From Acinetobacter sp. SFB (GTDB lineage Bacteria > Pseudomonadota > Gammaproteobacteria > Pseudomonadales > Moraxellaceae), in assembly GCF_001647545.1 (NCBI RefSeq), contig NZ_LSZH01000001.1:568778-632777 (forward strand): 64,000 nucleotides of DNA. Reading direction: 5' to 3'. A program made the position numbers and the translations under genes. Shown in pieces: positions 8,923-18,535 of this stretch. The notes under the pieces are model-generated. The model was not told where the DNA came from, made no database searches, and was given only the letters and a program-made list of their open reading frames with translations. Numbering within the stretch: the first letter of the stretch is position 1; each line of letters starts with the position of its first letter.

Positions 8923-10158
8923 TTAAGGCACAAAAGTTTGGACCACTTTACCCACTACTTTTTGATTAATAAGCGGTGTATTTTTACCTTGTGAAAGAAT
9001 GGAATCTTTAGCAACTATCCATTCAAGTTTAGGATCAACCAAGGCCCAACCTGATTCTTCAGTCCAGCGATCCATCATATTCGCCACTTTTGCCGGAGCC
9101 AGAGTGACTTTTTCCACCCATTCTAAAGGCTCGAACAGTCCTTCATTGATCAGCTGAATACCAAACGCCACATAAGTATCAAAAGCAGTTATACCCGGTT
9201 GTGTTTCCGCAAATGGTGCTAATTTTGCAGAGCTGCTGAGCGGTTCATGGTGGGTACAAATCGCATCAATCACGCCGTCTTTTACACCTTGTCGTAATAA
9301 TTGCTTATCTTTTTCAGCCCGTAATGGCGGGCGTACATGCGCCAAAGAATTAAAACCGTCAGTTAGGCTTTCGGTTAAATGCAGTTGATGCATCGCCACG
9401 TCAGCAGTGACAGGCAAGCCCTTATCTTTTGCAATTTTGATCAATTCAACAGATGCCCCACAAGACAACAATCCGAAATGTGCACGTACTTTGGTTGCTT
9501 CGATGATAAGCAAATATTTAGCAATCGCAACAGTTTCAGCCAATGCCGGAATCATCGGCAAACCCTGACGTGAAGCAATAAAGCCTTCATGTGCACAACC
9601 ATCTTTGGCAATTTGATGTTCCTCTGCATAGAACACGACAGTCATGCCTAAACCTGCAGCATATTCAAGGGTACGAATCACCACATCATCATCAGCAAAC
9701 GGTGCATTGGCATTCGAAACAGCAGTACAACCGCCTTTTCTCAAACCTGCCATATTTGCAGGCTGTCTGCCTTGCAAACCTTGCGTTTGCGCACCAATCA
9801 CCTGCAGATAAATACCGCCATCCAGCATGGCCTTTTCAACCAAACCATGAATCAGTGCACCATTGTCTTGTACGATTGGTTTTGAATCTGGTGGAGTAAA
9901 GACATGTAAAATACCGTTTTCACGCGCGGCCTTTCCTTCAGATTTCAAAGTACCGTGTTGTTGCTGACCGGGTTCACGTAAACGTGCACACAAATCGACC
10001 ATGGTTGGCATCAGCCATTGACCTTGACCATCAATGCTTTCACTAATCTGATCCGTTTCCGCAACCAGTTTGCCGTTTTCGATAAATACCGTTTGTACGC
10101 TATCCGTTTTTTGAATGGGGTCTAAGACACGGACATTTTCAATTTTTACAATACTCAT
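8923..10158 (-). CDS. pyrC': Dihydroorotase-like protein PyrC' (non-catalytic ATCase partner)
   Basis: The 411-residue member of the amidohydrolase/dihydroorotase superfamily keeps the fold but not the active site. The zinc-binding His-x-His after the first strand is replaced by Cys57-Ala-Arg59 in VDLCARLREPG. The catalytic aspartate segment, normally near DHAPH, reads CTHHEPL. In Pseudomonas, inactive PyrC' proteins of this kind are needed to assemble the aspartate transcarbamoylase dodecamer. Nine bases separate it from pyrB, so the two are one operon. I infer a structural role and not pyrimidine ring closure. Confidence 0.9.
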   Translation of the reverse strand: MSIVKIENVRVLDPIQKTDSVQTVFIENGKLVAETDQISESIDGQGQWLMPTMVDLCARLREPGQQQHGTLKSEGKAARENGILHVFTPPDSKPIVQDNGALIHGLVEKAMLDGGIYLQVIGAQTQGLQGRQPANMAGLRKGGCTAVSNANAPFADDDVVIRTLEYAAGLGMTVVFYAEEHQIAKDGCAHEGFIASRQGLPMIPALAETVAIAKYLLIIEATKVRAHFGLLSCGASVELIKIAKDKGLPVTADVAMHQLHLTESLTDGFNSLAHVRPPLRAEKDKQLLRQGVKDGVIDAICTHHEPLSSSAKLAPFAETQPGITAFDTYVAFGIQLINEGLFEPLEWVEKVTLAPAKVANMMDRWTEESGWALVDPKLEWIVAKDSILSQGKNTPLINQKVVGKVVQTFVP

Positions 10159-10167
10159 GACTTTACC

Positions 10168-11184
10168 TTATCCCGCAATCGCTTCAATTAAACCTTTTTC
10201 TTGCAACTGACCTTGCATAGACAGTGCCAGTACCGCCATTCGCACAGCAATACCATTGGTCACCTGATGCAAAATGACCGCTTGCGGACCATCAGCAATA
10301 CTGGAATCAATTTCGACCCCACGGTTCATTGGCCCCGGATGCATCACGATGCAATCAGGTTTCGCCATCGCCAAACGCTCTTTGTTCAAACCGTACATCT
10401 TGTAAAATTCAGCTTGTGACGCCAGCGCTGGAGAATCAATACGTTCATTTTGAATACGTAAAGTAATAATCACGTCGCAATCTTTAATTCCGGCTTCCAT
10501 GTTATTGAACATACGAACATCTTCACCATATTCTTCAAAGCCATATGGCAGCAAGGTATTCGGTGCAATCACACGAATGTCTTTACAGCCTAAAGTTTGC
10601 AATGCCGCCACATCAGAACGGGCTACACGCGAATGTTTGATATCACCAATAATGGCCACACTTAAAGCTTCGAATGGCTTTTTAGTTTCACGGCGAATAG
10701 TTAACATATCCAGCATGGCTTGAGTCGGATGCGCATGACGACCATCACCGGCATTAATAATTGCAACATCCAGGCAAACGGTTTGGGCAATAAAATGTGC
10801 TGCCCCTGAAGATGAATGACGAACCACGAAAATATCCGCTGCCATGGCTTCAAGATTCCACAAGGTATCTCGTAATGTTTCACCTTTTGAAGTACTTGAG
10901 CGTGCAATATCGATATTCAGTACATTGGCTGACAAGCGTTTTGCCGCTGCTTCAAAAGTGGTACGCGTACGGGTCGAATTTTCAAAGAACAAATTCATCA
11001 CTGTACGGCCTTCTAATAAAGGCGTCGTGATCAATTGATTTTGATCATTAAAAAAGGAATTGGCTGTATCAAGAATTTTGGTCAGGGTTTCTTTAGAAAG
11101 ACCGTCAATGGTCAAGAAATGTTTGAGATTACCCTGTTGATTGAGTTGAATCTGGCTCGGAGTATGCAATGCCGCCAAGTGCAT
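10168..11184 (-). CDS. pyrB: Aspartate carbamoyltransferase catalytic subunit PyrB
   Basis: PyrB joins carbamoyl phosphate and aspartate in pyrimidine synthesis. The 338-residue protein has the carbamoyl-phosphate loop [13 protein letters not shown] near residue 70, [12 protein letters not shown], the HPTQAMLD segment and [12 protein letters not shown] with the HPxPxxR motif. The N-terminus is about 20-25 residues longer than in E. coli PyrB, as in Pseudomonas enzymes where the extension helps bind effectors and PyrC'. It is the first gene of the pyrB-pyrC' operon, with a GGGA ribosome site. No pyrI regulatory subunit is present here. Confidence 0.97.
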   Translation of the reverse strand: MHLAALHTPSQIQLNQQGNLKHFLTIDGLSKETLTKILDTANSFFNDQNQLITTPLLEGRTVMNLFFENSTRTRTTFEAAAKRLSANVLNIDIARSSTSKGETLRDTLWNLEAMAADIFVVRHSSSGAAHFIAQTVCLDVAIINAGDGRHAHPTQAMLDMLTIRRETKKPFEALSVAIIGDIKHSRVARSDVAALQTLGCKDIRVIAPNTLLPYGFEEYGEDVRMFNNMEAGIKDCDVIITLRIQNERIDSPALASQAEFYKMYGLNKERLAMAKPDCIVMHPGPMNRGVEIDSSIADGPQAVILHQVTNGIAVRMAVLALSMQGQLQEKGLIEAIAG

Positions 11185-11379
11185 GAGAGATTCCCGTTCA
11201 GTTAAGTTGAACTATTATACAGATATTCCCCCGTGGTTGGCAGTTGAAGTTTTCAGCATTCAGTGACTATTTACGTGTCATGTCAATTTATTAATTAAAA
11301 GTAAGGGATTAGTTTTACCCATTTAAATGTTCCACCACCTAATGAATGAAATTCAATTTGTGAGTAATTTATTAAAATC

Positions 11380-11412
11380 AGGCTCTAAATCAAAGCAATA
11401 TTTAGAGCCTAA
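11380..11412 (-). terminator. Terminator after the 116-residue unknown gene
   Basis: AGGCTCTAAAT pairs perfectly with ATTTAGAGCCT across a 9-base loop. The minus-strand T tract is short (GATTTT). Confidence 0.65.
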
Positions 11413-11416
11413 AAAA

Positions 11417-11767
11417 TCAACGCAATGCACCAATATAGTGATGGGATACTTGTGCTTTATAAATTTCTTCTTCTGTTAATTCCGTTTCATAAATGTCTGC
11501 AATTTCTTCCTTAACCTCAATTTGAATTTGATGAGGTTCAGCATCGAGCACCATTAAGGAACGTAGACGCTCTGCTTGTCGCTGCAACTCGGAATCATCC
11601 CCAGATAAAGCAAGATCAATCACATATTTGGCGTAAGCTTGATTTTCTACCAGATACATAACATCTATTACCCGCCCACTCACGCGCCTTAATCGGGTAT
11701 ACAGCAGTGTCGCAACAGAAAAAGCTTCAGAGCGGTTCAAAAAAATATTTTCAGTTGTATCTTGCAT
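11417..11767 (-). CDS. Hypothetical protein, 116 aa
   Basis: I do not recognise this family. The protein is acidic, mostly helical by composition, without signal peptide or membrane helix. The N-terminal half is basic (TLLYTRLRRVSGRVIDVMY) and the C-terminal half is rich in Glu. It lies alone between pyrB and rlmKL with its own terminator. The ATG is preceded by a purine-rich AAAGGGG-like site, which supports the start. Confidence 0.7.
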   Translation of the reverse strand: MQDTTENIFLNRSEAFSVATLLYTRLRRVSGRVIDVMYLVENQAYAKYVIDLALSGDDSELQRQAERLRSLMVLDAEPHQIQIEVKEEIADIYETELTEEEIYKAQVSHHYIGALR

Positions 11768-11998
11768 TCAGTACCCCTTTAAAATCAAAATGATTACAAA
11801 TAGCAGTTAGGGTCAGCATCACGTGACTTATAACCAATAAGCAGGGTTATCAGCAAAATACATACCAGTTATGCAAGTTTAATAGATAAAAATCATATAT
11901 TTCCTCTATCAAGCTTAGGCTTTGCCCTAATTTAAAAACTTTTCAGGACTAAAATACGTTAAAATAATAGATTGCTTAGCTGCTTTTGGAAAATTTGC

Positions 11999-14203
11999 AT
12001 GAATTCGAAACTACGTCTTTCTACATACTGGGTCACCTGTGCAGATGGGCTTGAAACCTTACTCCAAGAAGAATTGGAAGGTTTAGGTGTTCAAAATATT
12101 GAACGCTTTCCAGGACGTTTAGTTTTTCAAGGCACGCTAGAAAATGCATACCGTATTTGTTTGTGGTCACGTTTAGCTTCTCGTGTACTGACGCCTATTC
12201 ATACGCATGAATTGGACTTCACGCATGATGCACGTGATGTGGCTGAAGAATTGTACGAAGGTGCAATGAACTTTGACTGGTCACTTATTTTTGCTACACA
12301 AAGTACATTTGCCATTCGTTTACATGTCGAACGTGACATCAAAGTAAATACTCAGTTCGCGACTTTACGTGTAAAAGATGGTGTGGTCGATTCCTTTATG
12401 GAAGCGGTAGGCAAACGCCCAAGCATCGACATTAAACAACCTGAAATTACTTTATACGTACTTGCTGGTAAAACTCAGCATACGTATTGCCTGGATTTAT
12501 CAGGTGATTCTTTACATAAACGCGGCTATCGTCATTTCATGACCGATGCACCAATTAAAGAAAATCTTGCAGCAGCAATTCTGCAAAAAGCCAAATTAAT
12601 CGAACGAAATCCTGACATTATTTTAGATCCAATGTGTGGTTCAGGGACATTCATCATTGAATCTCTAATGATGCTCACCGATCGTGCACCCGGTTTAGTC
12701 CGCCGCTTTGGTTTCAGTGGCTGGAATGGCCATGACCATGATTTATGGATGTCGATTAAAGCTGAAGCAGTTGAACGCCATCAAGCAGGATTAGAAAAAC
12801 AGCTCCCTCAGTTCTATGCCTATGATGCTGACTGGGAGGCTGTAAAAGCCACCAAGCAAAATATTATTGCAGCTGGTTTTGAATCGATACTCGATCAAAT
12901 CAAAATTGAAGAACGTACCCTTGCAGATTGGCCAGATTTCCAAGCTGAAGGGAAAACTTCATTTATCGTCACCAACCCACCCTATGGTGAGCGTTTGGGT
13001 GAAAAATCGTCAAACCGTGCTTTGTATTTAGGCTTATCAGGTCTTTTGCAAAAGAACTTCCCGAATCAATATGCTGCAGTGATTGCTGCACAAGTTGAAC
13101 AGGCCGATGTACTGGCGTTCAATGATCCGCAAATCTTGCGTTTGATGAATGGTAAGCTTCCTATTTATGTACGTTTCGGCACGATCAAACCTGCAGCTGC
13201 AAGCCAGCCTTTCCTGGCGACTTGGCAACCGCAACAGTTCGAGCCAATTGAAGGTGCTGAGGACTTTACCAACCGTTTGCAAAAAAATATTCAAGCCTTG
13301 AAAAAATGGGCGGTTAAAGAAAATATTTATTGCTTGCGTTTGTACGATGCAGATTTACCTGACTTTAATGTCGCAGTAGATTTATATGGTGATCGTCTGC
13401 ATGTGCAGGAATATGCACCACCAAAAACTATCGATCCTGAAAAAGCAAAAAAACGCTTTAATCTTGCATTGGCTTCTATTCGTGCGGTGACTGGTTTAGG
13501 TCGTGATGCGATCTTTATTAAAACACGTGCCCGTCAGGAAGGTAAAACTCAGTACGAAAAACAAAGTACTGCTTCTAAGCGTTTTATCGTTCAAGAAGGC
13601 AAAGCCAAACTTTTAATCAACTTGACCGATTATTTAGATACCGGTTTATTCCTCGATCATCGCCAAATGCGTCTACGTATTGCTGCGGAAGCAAAAGGTA
13701 AACACTTCTTGAACTTGTACAGTTACACCTCTACTGCCAGTGTTCATGCAGCTTTAGGTGGCGCAGCAAGTACTACAAGTGTCGATTTATCCAATACCTA
13801 TTTGAATTGGTCTAAAGAAAACTTTGTCCTTAATGGCTTGACGGTAGATCATCCAGATCAACAACATCAGTTCTTCTCTAGCGACTGTTTTGAATGGTTA
13901 AAAGAAGGTCATGAACAATATGACCTGATCTTTATTGATCCGCCAACCTTCTCAAATTCGAAGAAGTTCTACGGCACTTTCGACGTACAACGTGACCACA
14001 ACTCTTTGCTTAAACGTGCCATGAACCGTTTAACCACTGAAGGCACTTTGTACTTCTCGAATAACTACCGTGGTTTTGAGATGGATGAAGAAGTTCAAGC
14101 CATGTTTGATGTGCAAGATATTACCAGTGAAACCATTGGGCAAGATTTCAAGCGCAATACCAAAATCCATAAAGCATGGATAATTAAGCACCACCCAATC
14201 TAA
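11999..14203 (+). CDS. rlmL: 23S rRNA methyltransferase RlmKL (G2445 m2 / G2069 m7)
   Basis: This is a fused enzyme. The N-terminal part has a THUMP domain (residues about 45-155) and a RlmL-type methyltransferase that makes m2G2445. The C-terminal RlmK part makes m7G2069. Visible motifs are LDPMCGSGTFIIE near residue 213, the catalytic NPPYGERLG near residue 330, FLDHRQMRLRI near residue 560, and FIDPPTFSNSKKF near residue 650. At 734 residues it is slightly longer than E. coli RlmL (about 702). I start at ATG 11999; the open frame extends to a TTG at 11972 without family support. Confidence 0.95.
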   Translation: MNSKLRLSTYWVTCADGLETLLQEELEGLGVQNIERFPGRLVFQGTLENAYRICLWSRLASRVLTPIHTHELDFTHDARDVAEELYEGAMNFDWSLIFATQSTFAIRLHVERDIKVNTQFATLRVKDGVVDSFMEAVGKRPSIDIKQPEITLYVLAGKTQHTYCLDLSGDSLHKRGYRHFMTDAPIKENLAAAILQKAKLIERNPDIILDPMCGSGTFIIESLMMLTDRAPGLVRRFGFSGWNGHDHDLWMSIKAEAVERHQAGLEKQLPQFYAYDADWEAVKATKQNIIAAGFESILDQIKIEERTLADWPDFQAEGKTSFIVTNPPYGERLGEKSSNRALYLGLSGLLQKNFPNQYAAVIAAQVEQADVLAFNDPQILRLMNGKLPIYVRFGTIKPAAASQPFLATWQPQQFEPIEGAEDFTNRLQKNIQALKKWAVKENIYCLRLYDADLPDFNVAVDLYGDRLHVQEYAPPKTIDPEKAKKRFNLALASIRAVTGLGRDAIFIKTRARQEGKTQYEKQSTASKRFIVQEGKAKLLINLTDYLDTGLFLDHRQMRLRIAAEAKGKHFLNLYSYTSTASVHAALGGAASTTSVDLSNTYLNWSKENFVLNGLTVDHPDQQHQFFSSDCFEWLKEGHEQYDLIFIDPPTFSNSKKFYGTFDVQRDHNSLLKRAMNRLTTEGTLYFSNNYRGFEMDEEVQAMFDVQDITSETIGQDFKRNTKIHKAWIIKHHPI

Positions 14204-14228
14204 TGACGCTTGGCATGAAATAATACAC

Positions 14229-14264
14229 ATTGAGATGAAATGCGATTTAGCATTTCATCTCAAT
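14229..14264. terminator. Perfect 15-bp hairpin after rlmKL
   Basis: ATTGAGATGAAATGC and its exact complement flank a 6-base GATTTA loop, 26 bases past the rlmKL stop. There is no T run on either side, so it may be a processing or protection structure rather than a classic terminator. The stop codon of the decayed minus-strand gene lies in its loop. Confidence 0.6.
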
Positions 14265-14560
14265 GGTAATCCCCTCATAATAATTCATATGTAGATTATC
14301 TGATTGATTTACGGTATCAAATAAACGAATGGTCGAATGGGTGCTGACTTGCTTTTCATTCAACATTCATTGTTCAGCCGCTTTTTTCTTCTGCATCGCG
14401 TAATCGGTTAATACCGTTTCTTCAATATTCTGCTTTTGAATATGTTGATTGTTTTGATCAGTTAAAATTTTACTTTCTTTTTTTGTTTATCCACCGATGG
14501 CTTAATACTATTTTGTACACGTTAAATGCTTTCAGCATCAAGATGCTTGGAATCACTCAT
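14247..14560 (-). pseudogene. Decayed small gene, family unknown
   Basis: The minus strand from ATG at 14558-14560 reads MSDSKHLDAESI, a stop, then RVQNSIKPSVDKQKKKV. A one-base shift near 14466-14472 follows, then ILTDQNNQHIQKQNIEETVL to a TGA at 14374-14376. The same frame reopens at once with ATG and continues LNEKQVSTHSTIRLFD to a TAA at 14247-14249. Gln- and Lys-rich codons with coherent composition across the interruptions suggest a former protein of about 105 residues. I cannot name the family. It could also be chance, since no search was possible. Confidence 0.4.
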
Positions 14561-14756
14561 TTTTTCTGACAATTTATGATTAATGAGATGAAACTTTGCA
14601 ATTGATGAACAAAGTTCACTTTAGCCTACTCTTGGCTTAAATCAGGCTGACTTATTTTGCGAAAAAATATAACTAAAAAATGAAAATTAATATAATTTTT
14701 TCAAACAACTTGCTACTCCCAATCACATTGCATGATTGGGTCATACCAAACACTAA

Positions 14757-15926
14757 TTAAATACGTCCCACTTCAAAATAACTAATTTTATTACGATCAA
14801 AGATGGTATAGGGATTAGCTTTAAAACTATGAAAATAATGCTTGGCTTGAATCACATGAGAGCTGGTATTGTTCATCCAATGAATACGTGGGTCATTATT
14901 TGCTAAAGTAATACAAAAGGCTTGTTTACGACGCAGTTTAGTCTGTTGCTTCGCATGAAAAATCAGACTGGCAAACACATCTTGTTGCACGGGATGACAT
15001 AAAGCACTATGAATCATCAAATATTCAAAGGCATCATTTTTTTTCGGTAAAGACAAAACCCCTCGAATGCCAGCATAGATATTATAAAAAGGCTTAATAA
15101 CTTTTAAGGGCAAAGAGTAATCGACAACACGGGTTTGTTTAAAAGTTTTTTGATTCCACAAACCATACAAACCGACAATTTGATTATTCTGGTCATACAT
15201 AATATAAAAATCATTGATATTCATGCCCAACCAAAAAGGATGATTCGATTCCGCTAAACTTGAAAAATCATAATTTGGTAAAAAATTATAATGTTGTTTC
15301 ATCGTCAAGATAAATGTATTGGCTTCGCTTATATGGCTCGCATTCATTTGCTGAAAACGATATTGTGCAAATTGCGCCGGTTTTTTCGCTTGTGACACCG
15401 TAAAGGTACGAATATCGTCATAATGAAACGGTTTGGGAAAGCCTTTACGCTCATTGTGCAAAATATTGCATGCGACGGTGTTATCTTCTAAAACCACACT
15501 TTCAAAAATAGTATCCAAGGGAATTTCGTCATAGACATAGTCCATCAGTAGACGTAGAACTTTATTACCGCGGTACATCGGATGCATGCGCAAATCTGCA
15601 ACATAACGTAATGGCTCTGCTTGACCATTGATAAAACAATAGCGCCAACCTAGATTCATCATACCGACTACTTGTGCCGGATTTTCCTCCAGCACCACCA
15701 ACTTGATATCTGGACAATTGTACTGGGCATGACTGGCACTGAGATAACTTGGAGAGCGCTCAAAAGCCCAAGTCATACCATTGCTTGGCATGGTTTCCGC
15801 AATCAATTGAACCAGTTGCTCGTCATCTGCTACAGTTGCGGAACGTACCAGAAAATCCGGTTCATTTTTGGAGCGATAAATTTGGTTGTCATTGTCATCT
15901 TGTGCATACAATACGTTTAAGCTCAT
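14757..15926 (-). CDS. GNAT-like N-acetyltransferase domain protein (third gene of GH3 operon)
   Basis: The 389-residue protein has a GNAT-like fold in residues about 25-180. The acetyl-CoA-binding motif A region is YVADLRMHPMYRGNKVLRLL near residues 107-126. A second, weaker half (residues 190-389) contains IVGLYGLWNQ and could be a degenerate GNAT copy. It has no signal peptide or membrane helix. It starts 20 bases after the GH3-like gene stop, so it is the last gene of the three-gene operon. The acyl donor and acceptor are unknown; a role in modifying the product of the GH3-like enzyme is an inference from position only. Confidence 0.75.
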   Translation of the reverse strand: MSLNVLYAQDDNDNQIYRSKNEPDFLVRSATVADDEQLVQLIAETMPSNGMTWAFERSPSYLSASHAQYNCPDIKLVVLEENPAQVVGMMNLGWRYCFINGQAEPLRYVADLRMHPMYRGNKVLRLLMDYVYDEIPLDTIFESVVLEDNTVACNILHNERKGFPKPFHYDDIRTFTVSQAKKPAQFAQYRFQQMNASHISEANTFILTMKQHYNFLPNYDFSSLAESNHPFWLGMNINDFYIMYDQNNQIVGLYGLWNQKTFKQTRVVDYSLPLKVIKPFYNIYAGIRGVLSLPKKNDAFEYLMIHSALCHPVQQDVFASLIFHAKQQTKLRRKQAFCITLANNDPRIHWMNNTSSHVIQAKHYFHSFKANPYTIFDRNKISYFEVGRI

Positions 15927-15946
15927 ATAGTTTTACTCAAATACAC

Positions 15947-17491
15947 TTAAATTATTTTTGTTTTCATTTTTTTCAAAGGTTCAGGTTTAATATTCCCTTC
16001 GATCATTCCATTATGCATTGCTAAGGTTTTATAATAATGCCAAGCATCATCTACATGTTTCACCTCAGGTTCATCTAACTGGCCTAAATTTCGTGCCAAT
16101 TCATAATGAAAATTTTCTTTTAACAATTCATCTAATTCTACTGCTGAAGGTTGCTTAGATAAATTACCTTCACTTAATAAAATATAGTGAGGCTTTTTAA
16201 TCTCACAAAACTCAATCCCTAACAAACTTACTGGAACATAATCGTCTTGTTGAAATGTGGCTAATACTTTTTGTGCGGTTATCTGATCAATTTTCTCCCC
16301 CACCAAATCGACCGTCATTTTTCGCCCCAAAAACAAAAAGCATGGAATTTTTTCATAAAAACCGGTCACTTCAAGTTCATCATCAATCACATACCGGATC
16401 AGTCCAGAACCCGTAGTAATAACAGGACTTACAATATCACCCACTTTAAGCCCCCATGAAGGTAAGGTTTGACCACTTTCTAAATTTAAAAATTCGTAAA
16501 AGTGTGACTGATAGCTGAGCGGATAACAATTATTGAAAGGAATCGTGACTACGCCTTCTGTTGCCCATAAGCCCTTACCCTCAAAAGCAACATTCGCTAC
16601 ACGATCTTGTAAATTTTTGGCCCAGCGTTCAGCACTTGCTGTATCCCAACTGGAAATTAAGGTCAATTTAGACCAAAGATTTTTCCAGGCAGTGGGGGCT
16701 GTTAAATCTAAACGTTGTAATTTATAACTTTGCTCTGAAGATTGTGGTGCTTTTAAATAATCCAGACTGTTACGTTTCCATTGCCCTGTTCTCAGCACTT
16801 CCACAATTTCATTTTGATTCTGTTCAATCACGTCCAATAATTGCAGTGCAAAAGTCGGACTCCACACTGAAATCATACCTAGATTTTTATCTGCAACCAA
16901 AAACACGGCGGTTGCAAACATGGCATCTTCTGCTGATTTGGCCAGGGCAATGTCGGTTGGGACAGATTGAGTAATTTTACTTAAAAAACGTTTTGAAACA
17001 TTGAGTAATGCACTGTCATCATTGAGATTACTGTTTTCTAAAAGTTTACGCTGGCTTTCCGGCAACCATGACACCGACCAATAATGGGTTGAATTTTTTA
17101 ATTGTGGATATTCACGATATAAATTCGTTAGCCATAAACCAATAGCTTCATCTAATTCATTTAAAAAACTTTGCGTATAGGGAATAAATTTCAGTGCTTC
17201 ACTTGAGCCACTGGTGGGTTGAAAGCGAATAATTTTCCCCGCTCCTAAACAGTTTTTGCCACTTTGGCGAGACTGTTCAATTTTTTCCTTCCAATGGCTA
17301 TAACGGGTAAGTGGATATTTTTCTACAAACTGTTCATAACTCAGACTTTGCGAAGTATGCTGCTTTAAGAACAGGTCCAACTTTTGACGTTGCACCCCTT
17401 CTAAATCATTCGCTTGCTGCCGATAACGTTGAAATGCTTTACGGCAGGCGAATTCCAGTATTTGATGTGAAGCTGAGAGCAGCAATCCCAT
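15947..17491 (-). CDS. GH3-family adenylate-forming acyl-acid amido synthetase-like protein
   Basis: The 514-residue cytosolic protein has the order of motifs of the GH3 family, which in plants activates a carboxylic acid with ATP and joins it to an amino acid. The P-loop-like motif I is FQPTSGSSEALKFIPYT near residue 93. Motif II is GKGLWATEGVV near residue 307, and motif III is ITTGSGLIRYVIDDELEVTGF near residues 360-380. A short C-terminal lobe follows. The start is only 2 bases after the upstream gene's stop, indicating translational coupling. Bacterial GH3 proteins are poorly characterised, and neither acid nor amine can be told from sequence. Confidence 0.85.
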   Translation of the reverse strand: MGLLLSASHQILEFACRKAFQRYRQQANDLEGVQRQKLDLFLKQHTSQSLSYEQFVEKYPLTRYSHWKEKIEQSRQSGKNCLGAGKIIRFQPTSGSSEALKFIPYTQSFLNELDEAIGLWLTNLYREYPQLKNSTHYWSVSWLPESQRKLLENSNLNDDSALLNVSKRFLSKITQSVPTDIALAKSAEDAMFATAVFLVADKNLGMISVWSPTFALQLLDVIEQNQNEIVEVLRTGQWKRNSLDYLKAPQSSEQSYKLQRLDLTAPTAWKNLWSKLTLISSWDTASAERWAKNLQDRVANVAFEGKGLWATEGVVTIPFNNCYPLSYQSHFYEFLNLESGQTLPSWGLKVGDIVSPVITTGSGLIRYVIDDELEVTGFYEKIPCFLFLGRKMTVDLVGEKIDQITAQKVLATFQQDDYVPVSLLGIEFCEIKKPHYILLSEGNLSKQPSAVELDELLKENFHYELARNLGQLDEPEVKHVDDAWHYYKTLAMHNGMIEGNIKPEPLKKMKTKII

Positions 17492-17493
17492 GG

Positions 17494-18321
17494 TTACGCC
17501 ACCTTAGAATCAGAATCTGAAGCAATATGTAATGGACGTTTTTGTTGCACTTGGCTTTCTACTTTGCCCACACTCATATTTTTGGTCATAAAGCGGCTAA
17601 TAAAGCGATATAAATCACTCCAGCGTAATTCACCGATACAGGGTAATTCTGTCCCTTCCACCCATGTCGGATTTTTATCTTCAAAGAATGCAATTTTGGT
17701 ATTTTTCTCGCGCAATTCTTTGGTAATCGGTGCAACATCCGCTTTCAAAGGCTGATAATCTTCACCGAAATTCAGCAACCCCGATGATTTATCATAATAT
17801 TCGGCAAAATATTGTCGGCAATAGGAATCGACATAATCTTGTAAATGCGAATTTTTTTCCCCATAGTGCGGATAATAGCTGTAATAGTTATTTGCGAGCA
17901 ATAAATAGGTTTTAAAGCCTTTGGAAATCAAGATCCAGTAAATCGGCGTAAGTGGATAGCGCATTTTAAAACTGACGATATAACGGTACATGGCACGCGT
18001 TAACGCCCGATTTCCCCAATAAGCCTGCTCAATAATAGTGTCACCGCTAAAAAAAGCATGGCGAGCTTTACCATTGACCACGAAATCACGTTCCATAACT
18101 GTAGAAAAGCCGACGATTTGTTTGTTTTTAGGTTCGATAATAAAGAAAACACCTGTTTTTTCTAAGAAATCATGTTCAAAAATTTCATAACGGGTGTTGG
18201 CATAATATTTTTGATAAATATCATACATCCGCTTGAGTTCTTGAACCGTCACATCTCCCGTATGTTTATACTGACTATACGGCTCTTTTTTTAATTGTCG
18301 TAAAAGTTTAAATTCCATCAT
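17494..18321 (-). CDS. GNAT-like protein, first gene of GH3 operon
   Basis: The protein has 275 residues from the ATG at 18321, which has an AAGGA site 9 bases upstream; the open frame runs on to 18357. Residues about 45-150 look like a GNAT fold: GVFFIIEPKNKQIVGFSTV, then a long beta-strand, and QAYWGNRALTRAMYRYIV in the motif A position. The C-terminal part is Lys- and Tyr-rich and unassigned. It is the promoter-proximal gene, ending 2 bases before the GH3-like gene. The GNAT assignment is moderate because the acetyl-CoA loop is not canonical. Confidence 0.7.
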   Translation of the reverse strand: MMEFKLLRQLKKEPYSQYKHTGDVTVQELKRMYDIYQKYYANTRYEIFEHDFLEKTGVFFIIEPKNKQIVGFSTVMERDFVVNGKARHAFFSGDTIIEQAYWGNRALTRAMYRYIVSFKMRYPLTPIYWILISKGFKTYLLLANNYYSYYPHYGEKNSHLQDYVDSYCRQYFAEYYDKSSGLLNFGEDYQPLKADVAPITKELREKNTKIAFFEDKNPTWVEGTELPCIGELRWSDLYRFISRFMTKNMSVGKVESQVQQKRPLHIASDSDSKVA

Positions 18322-18483
18322 ACTTTTTATTCCTTTTCGCACGCTGCACGGCGGCATTTTTTGTTTTTTTTAAAGCACTGATCTACACATCCAAGTTGTA
18401 GATTCGGATGCAATTTTAACCATCGATTAATAAATTGCAATTAGCTTTACGTATAGAAACAAAAAAAGCGATAGACGTAAAAT

Positions 18484-18513
18484 AAAAAAACCCAGCCAAG
18501 GCCAGGTTTTTTT
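18484..18513 (-). terminator. Terminator after clpB
   Basis: On the minus strand AACCTGGCC pairs with GGCTGGGTT through two G-U pairs, followed by seven T. It is 23 bases past the clpB stop. Confidence 0.85.
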
Positions 18514-18535
18514 ATCTTTTGGTTTAATCAAATAC

